64,000 nt of DNA from an uncultured Paracoccaceae bacterium (lineage in GTDB: Bacteria > Pseudomonadota > Alphaproteobacteria > Rhodobacterales > Rhodobacteraceae). Under the pieces are notes generated by a model, which saw only the letters and a list, made by a program, of their open reading frames with translations, did no database searches and was not told where the DNA came from. The position numbers and the translations under genes are program-made. Location of the stretch: contig CANMMF010000003.1 of the NCBI GenBank assembly GCA_947498985.1, positions 434,001 through 498,000 of the forward strand. Direction: 5' to 3'. Each line of letters begins with the position of its first letter. The stretch's first letter is position 1. Positions 41,745 to 50,880 of this stretch are shown piece by piece.

Positions 41745-42116
41745 CATGGGCTCGTCGTTCTGGTTGGCCTCGTAGAGCACGGTGCTGTTGGGATCGTTCT
41801 CGAACACCGCGCGCAGGCCGCTGCCTTCCCGGAAGAAGCTCCAGCATTGCGGCTCTGGGTTGTCTTCGTAGACAAAGCAGATCTGCCGGTTGTCCTCGTA
41901 CCAGACGCCCTCCTTGCACTTGCCGTCGAGAAACGACCAGCGCACGCGGCGGTCGGGCAGGTATTCCTCGACCCCGTAGGCCTCGCCGGACATCCCGAAA
42001 TAGAGTGTCTTGCCATCGACATAGCGCTCGAACTCCGACGCGCTCATCGGCTCGGAGGCGGTTGCGGCACCGGCAGAGACGGCCGCGATCAGGGCGGAAA
42101 GCAAAATATGTTTCAT
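41715..42116 (-). CDS. Secreted protein with Cys residues, unknown function
   Basis: A 133-residue protein with a Sec signal peptide (MKHILLSALIAAVSAGAATA, then SE). The mature part contains four cysteines (in GKCKEG, RQICFVY, PQCWSFF and MLCYG), probably disulfide-bonded in the periplasm. Repeated short motifs such as WYEDNRQICFVYEDNPEPQCW suggest a small beta-sandwich domain. No family recognised. Overlaps the LysR 3' end by 30 bases. Confidence 0.78.
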   Translation of the reverse strand: MKHILLSALIAAVSAGAATASEPMSASEFERYVDGKTLYFGMSGEAYGVEEYLPDRRVRWSFLDGKCKEGVWYEDNRQICFVYEDNPEPQCWSFFREGSGLRAVFENDPNSTVLYEANQNDEPMLCYGPDVGV

Positions 42117-42171
42117 CGCGCAAGTCTCGCAGATGCGGCGCGGCTTTCAAAGGTCAGGTATTCACGATTGG

Positions 42172-43185
42172 TTAACCTTGGCGTGGAGTCGCCCATTTTT
42201 GCGCCCGCCGGTCCATGAGTTTGCGCCAGACCGGCGGGACGAGTGCCAGCACCGCCATGACGGGCAGCGAATGCGGCAGGATCGGCATGGTGTCGCGGTC
42301 GATTTCGAGGCCGGGATAGGCCCGCGCAGGGCGGGCGTGGTGGTCCGAATGGCGCGGCGCGTTCAGCATCAGCGCCGAGGAAAAGCCCTGCGGCGCGTTC
42401 CAGCTGTGCTGCGGCCCCACCGGCTCCAGCTTGCCGCTCTCGCGCGGCTGCCTGGTGAGCCCGTAATGCTGCACGTAATCCGACAGCAAAAGCTGCGCCT
42501 GCGCATAGACCGAAAGCGCCAGCAACGCCCCCACGCCGCCCCAGCCCGCAAGCCAGGCCGACAGGGTCACCGAAAGCGCCGCCCCCAGCGCATAGATGAC
42601 ATAAGGGTGTGTTCGCCGCGCCCCAAGTTCTGATTCGGCCCGGTAGCCCGCCCGGAGCGATCCCAGCCAGGCGCGCCATGCAAAGGCGTAGTAATGCTCT
42701 CCAAGACGGGCGGAGTTGGGGTCGTGTCGCGACGCCGCATGCACGTGATGCACCCGAAGATGGGCAGAGGCGTGGTGGCCAAACAGGATCGAGCTGTAGA
42801 CCGCAACGCCCAACCGTCGCATCGCGCGCGGCGCGCGGTGGATCAATTCATGCGCGTTGGAGTTGCTCACCTGTCCCAGAAAGAGCGCAAGAGCAAAGAA
42901 AATCAGTATCTTGTCGAGCAAAGCTAATTCGGAGGACAAGCCCAGACTCCAGACACCTCCATAGAGCAATGGAAAATGCGCGATCCCCAGGCTGACACTC
43001 AGGGCGTCCCCGGCCGGGAACTCTTCGCCGACGTGATCCACGCCGGTCAGGGCCGCGATGCGGTCCATGAAAAACGTGAAAACGGTGATGTATAACAGCG
43101 CAAGCCCGGACCAGGGCTGCCCAAAGCGCAGCGCCAGCGCCAAAAGCAGCACCATGCCCCATGTCACCAGTGCAAACCGCACCAT
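42172..43185 (-). CDS. alkB: Alkane 1-monooxygenase-type membrane diiron hydroxylase
   Basis: A 337-residue integral membrane diiron hydroxylase of the AlkB/fatty-acid-desaturase superfamily. The eight-histidine pattern is clear: HELIH (112-116), HLRVHHVHA (142-150) and a later NAPRHSDHHARP. Multiple helices precede the first box. AlkB oxidises the terminal carbon of alkanes with rubredoxin and rubredoxin reductase, neither of which is adjacent. The gene is divergent from the formate dehydrogenase beta gene across 163 bases that include an AGCGGT-TTTT-ACCGCT palindrome. Substrate range is not predictable. Confidence 0.88.
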   Translation of the reverse strand: MVRFALVTWGMVLLLALALRFGQPWSGLALLYITVFTFFMDRIAALTGVDHVGEEFPAGDALSVSLGIAHFPLLYGGVWSLGLSSELALLDKILIFFALALFLGQVSNSNAHELIHRAPRAMRRLGVAVYSSILFGHHASAHLRVHHVHAASRHDPNSARLGEHYYAFAWRAWLGSLRAGYRAESELGARRTHPYVIYALGAALSVTLSAWLAGWGGVGALLALSVYAQAQLLLSDYVQHYGLTRQPRESGKLEPVGPQHSWNAPQGFSSALMLNAPRHSDHHARPARAYPGLEIDRDTMPILPHSLPVMAVLALVPPVWRKLMDRRAQKWATPRQG

Positions 43186-43201
43186 ACCGGCCCCTTTCCC
43201 A

Positions 43202-43217
43202 AGCGGTTTTTACCGCT
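43202..43217. promoter_or_regulatory. Short palindrome in alkB-fdh divergent region
   Basis: AGCGGT-TTTT-ACCGCT is a 6-base perfect dyad 17 bases upstream of the alkB start. It could be an operator or a small hairpin in the alkB leader. No assigned regulator lies next to it. Confidence 0.3.
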
Positions 43218-43348
43218 ATCGGAACTTTCCGTCACTCATCGGGCGAAAGCGCGGGGATTCTTGGGCGCTGGGCCGCAAGATCTGGTCGTTTTCGGCTCTT
43301 CACGCCTGCTGCCTCCGGCTATGCTGCGCGCAACGCAGGAGAGACGAC

Positions 43349-45034
43349 ATGGCACTCGACGAACGCAAAGGCGTCTGGAAGAAGGCTCCGGGCAAGGGTC
43401 GCAAGACGCCCAAGGGGCGGCAGTTGGACGATCGCGCCTGGGACGAGGTCCGGGCGCTTCTGGGCGACCGTCCGCGCAGGCGCGACCTGCTGATCGAGCA
43501 CCTGCATCTCATCCAGGACGCGCATGGCCACCTCTCCGCCGCACATCTGCGCGCGCTGGCCGAGGAAATGCGCCTGTCGATGGCCGAAGTCTATGAAGTC
43601 GCGAGCTTTTATGCCCATTTCGACGTAGTGCGCGAAGGCGACGCTCCGCCTCCGGCCCTGACGATCCGGGTCTGCGATTCCCTGTCCTGCGAATTGGCGG
43701 GTGCGGCGGCATTGCGCGCGGCGCTCGAGGACGGGCTGGATGCGGCCGAGGTGCGGGTGCTGCGCGCGCCCTGCATGGGCCGCTGCGACACCGCGCCCGT
43801 GCTGGAGCTTGGCCACAACCATATCGACCACGCCACACCGCAAAAGGTCAGCGCGGCCATTGCCAGCGGCGACACCCATGCGCACATTCCGGCCTACGAA
43901 GCGTTTGACGTCTATCGCGCGGACGGCGGCTACAAGACGCTGGAAACGCTGCGTGATTCCGGCGATTGGGAGGCGGTGCAGGACACCGTACTGGCCTCGG
44001 GCCTGCGGGGTCTTGGCGGGGCGGGTTTCCCGTCAGGCAAGAAATGGGGTTTCGTGCGGGCAAATCCAGGTCCGCGCTACGTCGCGGTCAATGGCGATGA
44101 AGGAGAGCCCGGCACCTTCAAGGATCGCTTTTACCTCGAACGGCAACCCCATGTTTTTCTTGAAGGAATGCTGATCGCCGCATGGGCCGTCGATGCCGAG
44201 CGGTGTTACATCTACATGCGCGACGAATACCCCGCCGTGCTGCAGATCCTCGCCGATGAAATCGCCGCACTTGAGGCCTCCGGGCTTGTCGCATCGGGAT
44301 ATATCGATCTGCGGCGCGGCGCGGGGGCCTATATCTGCGGTGAAGAAAGCGCGATGATCGAATCGATCGAAGGCAAGCGCGGACTGCCCCGGCACCGGCC
44401 ACCCTACGTGGCGCAGGTCGGCCTTTTCGGGCAGCCGACCCTTGTGCATAATATCGAGACGTTGCATTGGGTTACGCGGGTATGTCGCGAAGGCCCGGAG
44501 ATCCTGTCCTCGGTGGAAAAGAACGGCCGCAAGGGGTTGCGCTCCTATTCGGTGTCCGGGCGCGTGGCTGCGCCGGGGGTGCATCTTCTGCCCGCGGGCT
44601 CGACGATCCGCGACGTGATCGAGGCCGCAGGGGGCATGCTGGAGGGGCACAGTTTCAAGGCCTACCAGCCAGGCGGGCCGTCTTCGGGATTGCTGCCTGC
44701 GACGATGGACGACATTCCCCTCGATTTCGACACGTTGCAACCGCACGGATCCTTCATCGGCTCGGCTGCGGTTGTGGTCCTGTCGGACAAGGATCGCGCC
44801 CGCGACGCGGCGCTGAACATGTTGAAATTCTTCGAAGATGAGAGCTGCGGGCAATGCACACCATGCCGCGTCGGATGCGAGAAGGCGGTGAAGCTGATGC
44901 AATCGGATCAGTGGGATCAACCTTTGCTGGAAGAGCTCTGCACCGCGATGGCGGACGCCTCGATCTGCGGTCTGGGCCAGGCAGCGCCAAATCCGATCCG
45001 GCTGACGATCAAGCACTTCGCGGACGAGATCTGA
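43349..45034 (+). CDS. NAD-dependent formate dehydrogenase beta subunit, NuoE-NuoF fusion
   Basis: A 561-residue fusion. The NuoE-like N-terminal part (about 28-170) has the thioredoxin-like [2Fe-2S] site Cys109, Cys114, Cys142, Cys146. The NuoF-like part (about 190-560) has the FMN and NADH sites GLGGAGFPSGKKWGF and NGDEGEPGTFKDR, ICGEESAMIESIEGKRG, and the [4Fe-4S] cluster SCGQCTPCRVGC. This matches the diaphorase beta subunit of soluble Mo/W formate dehydrogenases (fused as in Methylobacterium FDH1). The start at 43349 has AGGAGAGACGAC upstream. No alpha subunit gene follows: the next gene is on the opposite strand. Confidence 0.88.
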   Translation: MALDERKGVWKKAPGKGRKTPKGRQLDDRAWDEVRALLGDRPRRRDLLIEHLHLIQDAHGHLSAAHLRALAEEMRLSMAEVYEVASFYAHFDVVREGDAPPPALTIRVCDSLSCELAGAAALRAALEDGLDAAEVRVLRAPCMGRCDTAPVLELGHNHIDHATPQKVSAAIASGDTHAHIPAYEAFDVYRADGGYKTLETLRDSGDWEAVQDTVLASGLRGLGGAGFPSGKKWGFVRANPGPRYVAVNGDEGEPGTFKDRFYLERQPHVFLEGMLIAAWAVDAERCYIYMRDEYPAVLQILADEIAALEASGLVASGYIDLRRGAGAYICGEESAMIESIEGKRGLPRHRPPYVAQVGLFGQPTLVHNIETLHWVTRVCREGPEILSSVEKNGRKGLRSYSVSGRVAAPGVHLLPAGSTIRDVIEAAGGMLEGHSFKAYQPGGPSSGLLPATMDDIPLDFDTLQPHGSFIGSAAVVVLSDKDRARDAALNMLKFFEDESCGQCTPCRVGCEKAVKLMQSDQWDQPLLEELCTAMADASICGLGQAAPNPIRLTIKHFADEI

Positions 45035-45128
45035 TCTGTGGGCGGATCTGGGGATTTATCGCGATAGTGTAAGGTATCCGTGTTCATTGAGCGTTTATTC
45101 GCGCTGCAACGTTCCAAAAACGCATCGG

Positions 45129-46019
45129 CTATCTATTGCGATAAACCGCGCAAGAGCAGCCTTGCCGCTTCAGACGGCTGCAGAGCTTCCAGGCATCGTC
45201 GCGCGTGTCGCGTCCAAGCCGCGCCATGAAATACCCGCCGCGCGGGCTGGCCCGGCTCTTTTCCCACAGCAAGAGTGGCTCTTCGTCTTTCGAGATCGCC
45301 GAACAGGCGCGCATGCGGGTGCGGAATTGCGCGAGAGCCCGCGCTTTTGTGGTGCCGAACGCAACCTGCACGCCCCACGGTCGCCGCGCGGGTTCAGGCG
45401 GCGGATAGGCGGTCAGCACGCGATCCCGCGCCAGCGCGTGGCAGGCGCGGGCAAAGGGGACGTCTTTCTGCAGGCTGAAATCATGGCGCTCGGGCGGCGT
45501 TTCCGCCCAGTCCCACGCGCTCAGCCCGGTGATGATGCGCACGTAATCGATGGTCTCGCGCGCCAGTTTTCCGCCGCCTGCGACAAGCCCGTCCGCGCGC
45601 CGCTCACCGCCGTTATAGGCCACTGCGGCCAGACCGTGATTGCCATAGCGCCGCCGCAGCTCTCCAAGATATTCGGCCGAATATTCAAGCGCTTCTGCGG
45701 GGTTGAACGGGTCGATCAACCCGCGCAGCCGCGCGGTGGAGGGGATGAACTGCGCGATGCCCTGGGCATTGGCGGGACTGACGGCATTGGGATTGAACCG
45801 GCTCTCCTGCCAGATCAGCCGGGCAAAGAAGCCCGGATCAAGCGCGTGGCGTTCCGCAAAGTTTTCAAGGATCTGGCAGGTGTCGTGCACAAAATGCGCC
45901 GGGCGGATGCACTCCACCGGTCCAAACGCGCCGCGCGAGCAAAGCGTGCCGGGATCTGCCGGAAGCGAGACAGGCAGGAGCGAGAGGATCAGCGGGAGAC
46001 ACAGCGCGCGCAAGGTCAT
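45129..46019 (-). CDS. Lytic transglycosylase, SLT family
   Basis: A 296-residue periplasmic protein with a signal peptide (about 1-21, LPLILSLLPVSLPA). The SLT-type catalytic domain (about 50-190) has the acid Glu72 in LIWQESRFNPNAVSPANAQGIAQFIP, the family signature, and YNGGERRADG. Residues about 215-290 are a short SPOR-like tail with two cysteines (KLCSRLKRQGCSCAVY). It cleaves peptidoglycan strands. It converges on the formate dehydrogenase gene, with TTTATCGCGATAG and CTATTGCGATAAA near the shared end. Confidence 0.88.
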   Translation of the reverse strand: MTLRALCLPLILSLLPVSLPADPGTLCSRGAFGPVECIRPAHFVHDTCQILENFAERHALDPGFFARLIWQESRFNPNAVSPANAQGIAQFIPSTARLRGLIDPFNPAEALEYSAEYLGELRRRYGNHGLAAVAYNGGERRADGLVAGGGKLARETIDYVRIITGLSAWDWAETPPERHDFSLQKDVPFARACHALARDRVLTAYPPPEPARRPWGVQVAFGTTKARALAQFRTRMRACSAISKDEEPLLLWEKSRASPRGGYFMARLGRDTRDDAWKLCSRLKRQGCSCAVYRNR

Positions 46020-46119
46020 CGTGTCAGCTTAGGGCAAGCGGGCTGGGCTGGGTCAACACACTTTTATTACCGCGCGCCGCGTATTAGGTGGAGGCAACGC
46101 ATCAACCCAAGGCGCGCCC

Positions 46120-47457
46120 ATGTCCTTTTTCGGCAAGCTCAAGAGCAAATTGTTCAAATCCTCCTCGAAGCTGGACGAGGGGCTCGACGCCATCGTGCAG
46201 GATGGCGGCAGCGAGGAGCCCGCGCCCGCGCCACCCGCTGAGCCGCCGACAGAGGCGCCGCCGGTGGAACTGCCGCCGGTGGAGGAACCGCGCGCTGACG
46301 CGCCCCCGGTGGAGGTGCCGCCCGCAGACGTCCCGCAACCGCCTGACGAAACACCGGAAATTCCGCCCGCACCTGCGCCGGTCGAGACACCGGAGGTGAC
46401 GCCCGACCCCGCCCCGGTTGAAATCCCGGCTCAACCGGAGCCTGTGGCCCCGCCGCCTCCGCTCGAACGCCCGGTTCCTGACGAGCGCCCGTCCACTCCG
46501 GTGACGCCGATCGAAATCCCGGCCTCCGAGCCGGAGAACGCGCCGGAGGACGGCGCGCGCAAACCCGGCCTGCTGGGCCGGCTTCTGGGGCGCAAGGACA
46601 GCCCCGCCCAGCCGGTCATGCGCCGGGTCCTGGACGACGACATGCTGGAACAGCTCGAGGAATTGCTGATTGCCTCGGATATGGGCGTGGACACCGCCCT
46701 GAGAGTGACCGCGAACATTGCCGAGGGGCGGTTCGGCAAACGCCTGTCGGTGACCGAGATCAAGCAGGCGCTCGCAACAGAGATCGCCCGCGTGATGGAT
46801 CCGGTGGCGCGCCCGTTGCCGCTTTACCCCAGCAAACCGCAGGTGGTGCTGGTTGTGGGGGTGAACGGGTCGGGCAAGACGACAACCATCGGCAAGCTTG
46901 CCTCGCAGTTTCGCGCGGCTGGAAAGTCGGTGGTCATCGCCGCAGGTGACACGTTCCGCGCCGCGGCGGTCGAGCAATTGCAGGTCTGGGGTGACCGCGC
47001 CGGAGTGCCGGTCCTGACCGCGCCCGAAGGCTCCGACCCTGCGTCGCTGGCCTGGGACGCAATGGAACGGGCGCAGGCGGACGGCGCGGATCTGCTGATG
47101 ATCGACACCGCCGGGCGGCTGCAGAACCGTGCCGATCTGATGGAGGAGCTGGCCAAGATCGTGCGCGTGATCCGCAAGAAGGACCCCGACGCGCCACATA
47201 ACACGCTGCTGGTGCTGGATGCGACAACGGGGCAGAACGCGCTCAGCCAGGTCGAGACCTTCCGCAAGCTCGCCGATGTCTCTGGCCTGGTGATGACCAA
47301 GCTCGACGGCACCGCGAAGGGCGGCGTTCTGGTGGCGCTTGCCGACAAGTTCGGGCTGCCGATCCACGCCATCGGCGTCGGCGAGCAGATCGACGATCTT
47401 TCGCCCTTCGACCCCGAGGAGTTTGCCGCCGCGCTGACCGGCCTCGACGCCGCATGA
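46120..47457 (+). CDS. ftsY: Signal recognition particle receptor FtsY
   Basis: A 445-residue SRP receptor. An acidic, proline-rich N-terminal A domain (about 25-150, APAPPAEPPTEAPP) precedes the N domain (about 165-225) and the GTPase G domain: G1 GVNGSGKTTTIGK (247-259), DTFRAAAVEQL, DTAGR (G3), TKLDGTAKGG (G4). It binds SRP54 and docks ribosomes at the inner membrane for co-translational insertion. It is followed by a DMT permease and yciB, an order common in Rhodobacteraceae. Confidence 0.97.
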   Translation: MSFFGKLKSKLFKSSSKLDEGLDAIVQDGGSEEPAPAPPAEPPTEAPPVELPPVEEPRADAPPVEVPPADVPQPPDETPEIPPAPAPVETPEVTPDPAPVEIPAQPEPVAPPPPLERPVPDERPSTPVTPIEIPASEPENAPEDGARKPGLLGRLLGRKDSPAQPVMRRVLDDDMLEQLEELLIASDMGVDTALRVTANIAEGRFGKRLSVTEIKQALATEIARVMDPVARPLPLYPSKPQVVLVVGVNGSGKTTTIGKLASQFRAAGKSVVIAAGDTFRAAAVEQLQVWGDRAGVPVLTAPEGSDPASLAWDAMERAQADGADLLMIDTAGRLQNRADLMEELAKIVRVIRKKDPDAPHNTLLVLDATTGQNALSQVETFRKLADVSGLVMTKLDGTAKGGVLVALADKFGLPIHAIGVGEQIDDLSPFDPEEFAAALTGLDAA

Positions 47458-47566
47458 GCCCACCGCAGCTGTCCCCGGCGTCTCTGGTTTGCAACAACGT
47501 CGGGGCCGGCCGCCTTTGGCGGCTGGGGCCCGCGATCTGCCTTGCCGCACCGCGTGTCGCGTTGCG

Positions 47567-48469
47567 ATGACCGCATGGCTGCTCAGCATCGAAGGCACCG
47601 AGGCCGGTCACACGGCGGCCTTGCTGCTGGCGCTGCTGGCGGCCTTTCTGCACGCGGTGTTCGGCGCACTGCAGAAAGGCCGGTTCGATCCGTGGTCGAC
47701 ACGGCTCTCAATCGACGTCTCGCTGGTGATCCTGTCGCTGCCGCTGGTCTTTCTGGTGCCGTTCCCGGAGCCGCATATGTGGCCGATCTTTGCAGGCGCG
47801 ATGGCGATCCACTTTACCTACAAGGTGCTGCAGGCGATGGCCTATACCCGCGGCGCCTATACGGTGGTCTACCCGGTGGTCCGCGGCACCGGGCCGCTCT
47901 TCACGGTCATCGGGGCCTGGCTGATCTTTGGCGAAAGCTTTGCCGCGCTGCAATGGCTGGGGCTCGCGGTGCTGCTTTCGGGGATCTTCGGGCTGGCGGT
48001 CTACAACCTGCTCTTTCTGCAGAGCGAGCGCGACACATTGCTGCCCGCGCTGGGATTTGCCGTGGCGACCGGCCTGCTGGTCGCGGCCTACACGACCTTT
48101 GACGCCTACGGCATTCGCGCCACCGCCAACCCGTTCACCTTTCTTGCATGGTTCTTTCTGCTCTGCTCGCTCGACATCCCGTTGCTGTTTCTGGCGACAC
48201 CGCTGCGGCACCGTTTGCGTTCGGTTGATCTGCGCCCGCTGATGGCGCGCGGCTTTGCGGGCGCGCTGGTGGCCTTTGGCAGCTTCGGGTCGGTCATGCT
48301 GGCCACGCGGCTCGACAAGGTGGGCGAGGCGGCGGTGCTGCGCGAGACCTCGACCGTCTTTGCCGCGCTCATCGGCTGGCTGGTGCTGCGCGAAACCGTC
48401 GGGCCGCGGCGCATCGCGCTTATGACGCTCATCGCTTTGGGTGCAGTCATCGTTGAGTTGGGCGGCTGA
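47567..48469 (+). CDS. DMT superfamily (EamA) permease
   Basis: A 300-residue membrane protein with ten predicted helices in two EamA-type repeats. Recognisable are VYPVVRGTGPLFTVIGAWLIFGE and the second-half LRETSTVFAALIGWLVLRET, the conserved last loop of each EamA repeat. It may export metabolites. The ATG at 47567 is favoured because the upstream extension is polar and Arg-rich. It lies between ftsY and yciB, in conserved gene order. Confidence 0.87.
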   Translation: MTAWLLSIEGTEAGHTAALLLALLAAFLHAVFGALQKGRFDPWSTRLSIDVSLVILSLPLVFLVPFPEPHMWPIFAGAMAIHFTYKVLQAMAYTRGAYTVVYPVVRGTGPLFTVIGAWLIFGESFAALQWLGLAVLLSGIFGLAVYNLLFLQSERDTLLPALGFAVATGLLVAAYTTFDAYGIRATANPFTFLAWFFLLCSLDIPLLFLATPLRHRLRSVDLRPLMARGFAGALVAFGSFGSVMLATRLDKVGEAAVLRETSTVFAALIGWLVLRETVGPRRIALMTLIALGAVIVELGG

Positions 48470-48508
48470 GGCGACTATGTGAGGGACACCCGCGCTTGAG
48501 GAGCCCAG

Positions 48509-49117
48509 ATGGACCAGCCGCAAATCAACCCGTTTCTGAAATCCGCGCTCGAGTTCGGGCCGATCCTGGGGTTCTTCGTGGCCTATCTCTGGCTCAAGGA
48601 CCGCGTGTTTACCATTGGCGGCACGGAGTACGAGGGCTTCATCGTGGTCACGGCCGGATTCATCCCGGTGTTCCTGCTGGCCATGGGCATCCTGTGGAAA
48701 CTGACCGGGCACCTGAGCCGCATGCAGGTGGTCACGGCGGTGCTGATCATCGTCTTTGGCGGGCTGTCGGTCTGGCTCAACGACGAGCGGTTCTTCAAGA
48801 TCAAGCCGACGCTGATCTATCTCTTGTTCGGCGGGGCGCTGGCTATTGGGCTGATGCGCGGGCAAAGCTGGCTGCAGACGGTGATGGAGGGGCTGATGCC
48901 GCTCCAGCAGGAAGGCTGGATGATCCTGACGCGCCGCGTGATGCTCTTGTTTTTCGGGCTTGCGGTGCTCAACGAGGTGGTCTGGCGCACGATGAGCACG
49001 GAAACCTGGGTCTATTTCAAGACCTTCGGGCTGACCGCCGCGATCTTTCTGTTCTTCATGTTCCAGGGCGGGCTGTTCCGCGATTACGGCCTCGAAGAGG
49101 AAGAGCCCGGGGAATGA
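48509..49117 (+). CDS. yciB: Inner membrane septation protein YciB
   Basis: A 202-residue membrane protein of the YciB/IspZ family, involved in cell division and envelope synthesis. It has five predicted helices and the family motif KPTLIYLLFGGALAIGL and NEVVWRTMSTETWVYFKTFGL. It starts 39 bases after the permease. A small acidic tail (EEEEPGE) ends the protein. The gene converges on the Lrp gene six bases downstream. Confidence 0.92.
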   Translation: MDQPQINPFLKSALEFGPILGFFVAYLWLKDRVFTIGGTEYEGFIVVTAGFIPVFLLAMGILWKLTGHLSRMQVVTAVLIIVFGGLSVWLNDERFFKIKPTLIYLLFGGALAIGLMRGQSWLQTVMEGLMPLQQEGWMILTRRVMLLFFGLAVLNEVVWRTMSTETWVYFKTFGLTAAIFLFFMFQGGLFRDYGLEEEEPGE

Positions 49118-49122
49118 GCCGC

Positions 49123-49557
49123 TCAGCCCGCGCGGTCGATCTTGGTGCTGAGATGGATCAGGCTTTCTGAGCTTTTCACGCCTTTCGCCGCGCCGATCTC
49201 GTCCAGCGCGCCGTCCAGCGCTTCGGTGGTCTCGGCGGTGAGCGTCACGATCAGATCGACGCGACCCGAGGTGGTGTGCACGGTCTCCACACAGGACATC
49301 GACCGCAGGCGGCTCAGCACCGAGGGGCCGCTGCGCGGCTCTATGGCGACCAGCACCGTGGCGCGGATCGGCGCGCGCAGACCGATGCCGCGGCGCAGGG
49401 TGTAGCCCGCGATCACACCCGCCGCCTCAAGCCGGTCGAGCCGCGCCTGCACCGTGGTCCGCGCCAGATCGAGCCGCCGCGCCAGATCCGCGACCGGCAG
49501 TCGCGCGTTTTCCGAGAGCAGCGCGACCAGCGCACGGTCAGTTTCGTCGATTTGCAT
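49123..49557 (-). CDS. Lrp/AsnC family transcriptional regulator
   Basis: A 144-residue regulator. The winged helix (residues about 4-60) reads DETDRALVALLSENARLPVADLARRLDLARTTVQARLDRLE, and the C-terminal RAM domain is present (about 68-140). Lrp proteins sense amino acids. It is divergent from the decarboxylase gene over 138 bases, and the natural reading is that it controls that gene in response to ornithine or lysine. Confidence 0.93.
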   Translation of the reverse strand: MQIDETDRALVALLSENARLPVADLARRLDLARTTVQARLDRLEAAGVIAGYTLRRGIGLRAPIRATVLVAIEPRSGPSVLSRLRSMSCVETVHTTSGRVDLIVTLTAETTEALDGALDEIGAAKGVKSSESLIHLSTKIDRAG

Positions 49558-49695
49558 TATCTGGCCTGCGTTTCGTCGTTAATTGCGGATCATACTGGCG
49601 GATCTGACGCAAGAAATCGACTGCAAATGCGGCCAGGCTGAAGGGAGCACCCGCAAAGAGGTGCTGTAACCGTTCCGAGACGAGGCAAGTGTCAG
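49558..49695. promoter_or_regulatory. Divergent promoter region, Lrp and decarboxylase
   Basis: This 138-base gap lies between the divergent Lrp and decarboxylase genes. It is the probable site of Lrp control. No perfect dyad was found by eye, though TTTCGTCGTTAATTGCGG is an AT-leaning stretch near the Lrp start. Confidence 0.4.
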
Positions 49696-50844
49696 TTGTT
49701 CGAGCAAGCATTCTCCTTTGACCCGCAAGCGTGGCTGCTGCGCGAGCGCCCCGACGATCCGGTGTTTTTCTTCCGGCCCGATGTGCTGGCAAAAACTGCC
49801 GCGAGGTTTCGCGCCGGGTTCCCGGGCGAGGTGACCTACGCGGTCAAGGCCAATCCCGACCTCGCGGTGATCGAGTCGCTTGTGGCGGCGGGGATCACCT
49901 CGTTCGACGTGGCCTCTCCGGCGGAGATGGCGGTGGTGCGCGCGGCCTGTCCCGGGGCGATTTTGCACTATCACAATCCGGTCCGCAGCCCGCATGAAAT
50001 TGCGCAGGCGCAGCGCTTTGGCGTGTCATCGTGGTCGGTGGACCGGGTGGCGGAGCTCGACAAACTGGGAGACATCCGCGGCGCCGAGATCGCCGTGCGT
50101 CTCAAGCTGCCTGTGCGGGGCGCGGCCTATGATTTCGGCTCCAAATTCGGCGCGGACCCCGAAATGGCGGGCGCGCTTTTGCAGAGGGTTGAGGCGCGCG
50201 GCGGCCGCCCGTCGCTGACCTTTCATCCCGGTACGCAATGCGCCGACCCCGAGGCCTGGGCGCGCTATGTCACGGCGTCCGCCGGCCTTGCGGCGCAGGC
50301 GGGCATCCGGCTGCGGCGGCTCAATGTCGGGGGCGGTTTTGCTGCGCACCGGGCCGGTGACGCGCCGGATCTGGAGGCGATCTTTGCCGCGATAAGCGAC
50401 ACGGCCCGGGCCGCGTTCGGCGCGCAGGCACCCGGGCTTGTCTGCGAGCCGGGGCGCGCCATGGTGGCCGAGGCGGTGCAACTGGCGCTGCGCGTCAAGG
50501 CGGTCGATGGCGATACGGTGTTTCTCAATGACGGGATCTATGGCGGTCTGGCCGAATGGCGCGATATGGTGGCGGGGGACCGGATCCGCGTGATCTCGAC
50601 CACCGGGCAGGCCCGGCGCGCTCGGTTGCGGGCGCGCATCGTCTTCGGGCCCACCTGCGACAGCCTCGACCGTCTGCCCGACCCGCTGGACCTGCCCGGT
50701 GACATTGCTCCGGACGACTACGTGCTTTTTGCCGCCATGGGCGCCTATGCGCGGGCCATCACCACCGGATTCAACGGCTACGGCGCGCGCCGCGTCGTCA
50801 CTCTGGCCCGCGCGGTCTCTGGACAACCGGGCCATGCCCGCTAA
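49696..50844 (+). CDS. PLP-dependent ornithine/lysine decarboxylase (fold III)
   Basis: A 382-residue alanine-racemase-fold decarboxylase of the eukaryotic-type ODC family. PLP lysine is Lys51 in TYAVKANPD, the glycine-rich phosphate loop is LNVGGGFAAH, and the C-terminal catalytic cysteine is Cys321 in FGPTCDSLD. It makes putrescine or cadaverine for polyamine synthesis. The start codon is TTG at 49696; no in-frame ATG or GTG lies nearby, with GAGGCAAG upstream. Divergent from Lrp. Confidence 0.9.
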   Translation: MFEQAFSFDPQAWLLRERPDDPVFFFRPDVLAKTAARFRAGFPGEVTYAVKANPDLAVIESLVAAGITSFDVASPAEMAVVRAACPGAILHYHNPVRSPHEIAQAQRFGVSSWSVDRVAELDKLGDIRGAEIAVRLKLPVRGAAYDFGSKFGADPEMAGALLQRVEARGGRPSLTFHPGTQCADPEAWARYVTASAGLAAQAGIRLRRLNVGGGFAAHRAGDAPDLEAIFAAISDTARAAFGAQAPGLVCEPGRAMVAEAVQLALRVKAVDGDTVFLNDGIYGGLAEWRDMVAGDRIRVISTTGQARRARLRARIVFGPTCDSLDRLPDPLDLPGDIAPDDYVLFAAMGAYARAITTGFNGYGARRVVTLARAVSGQPGHAR

Positions 50845-50880
50845 TGTCCGCTCGGTAGGCGACAGAGCGAGGATGCGGCG

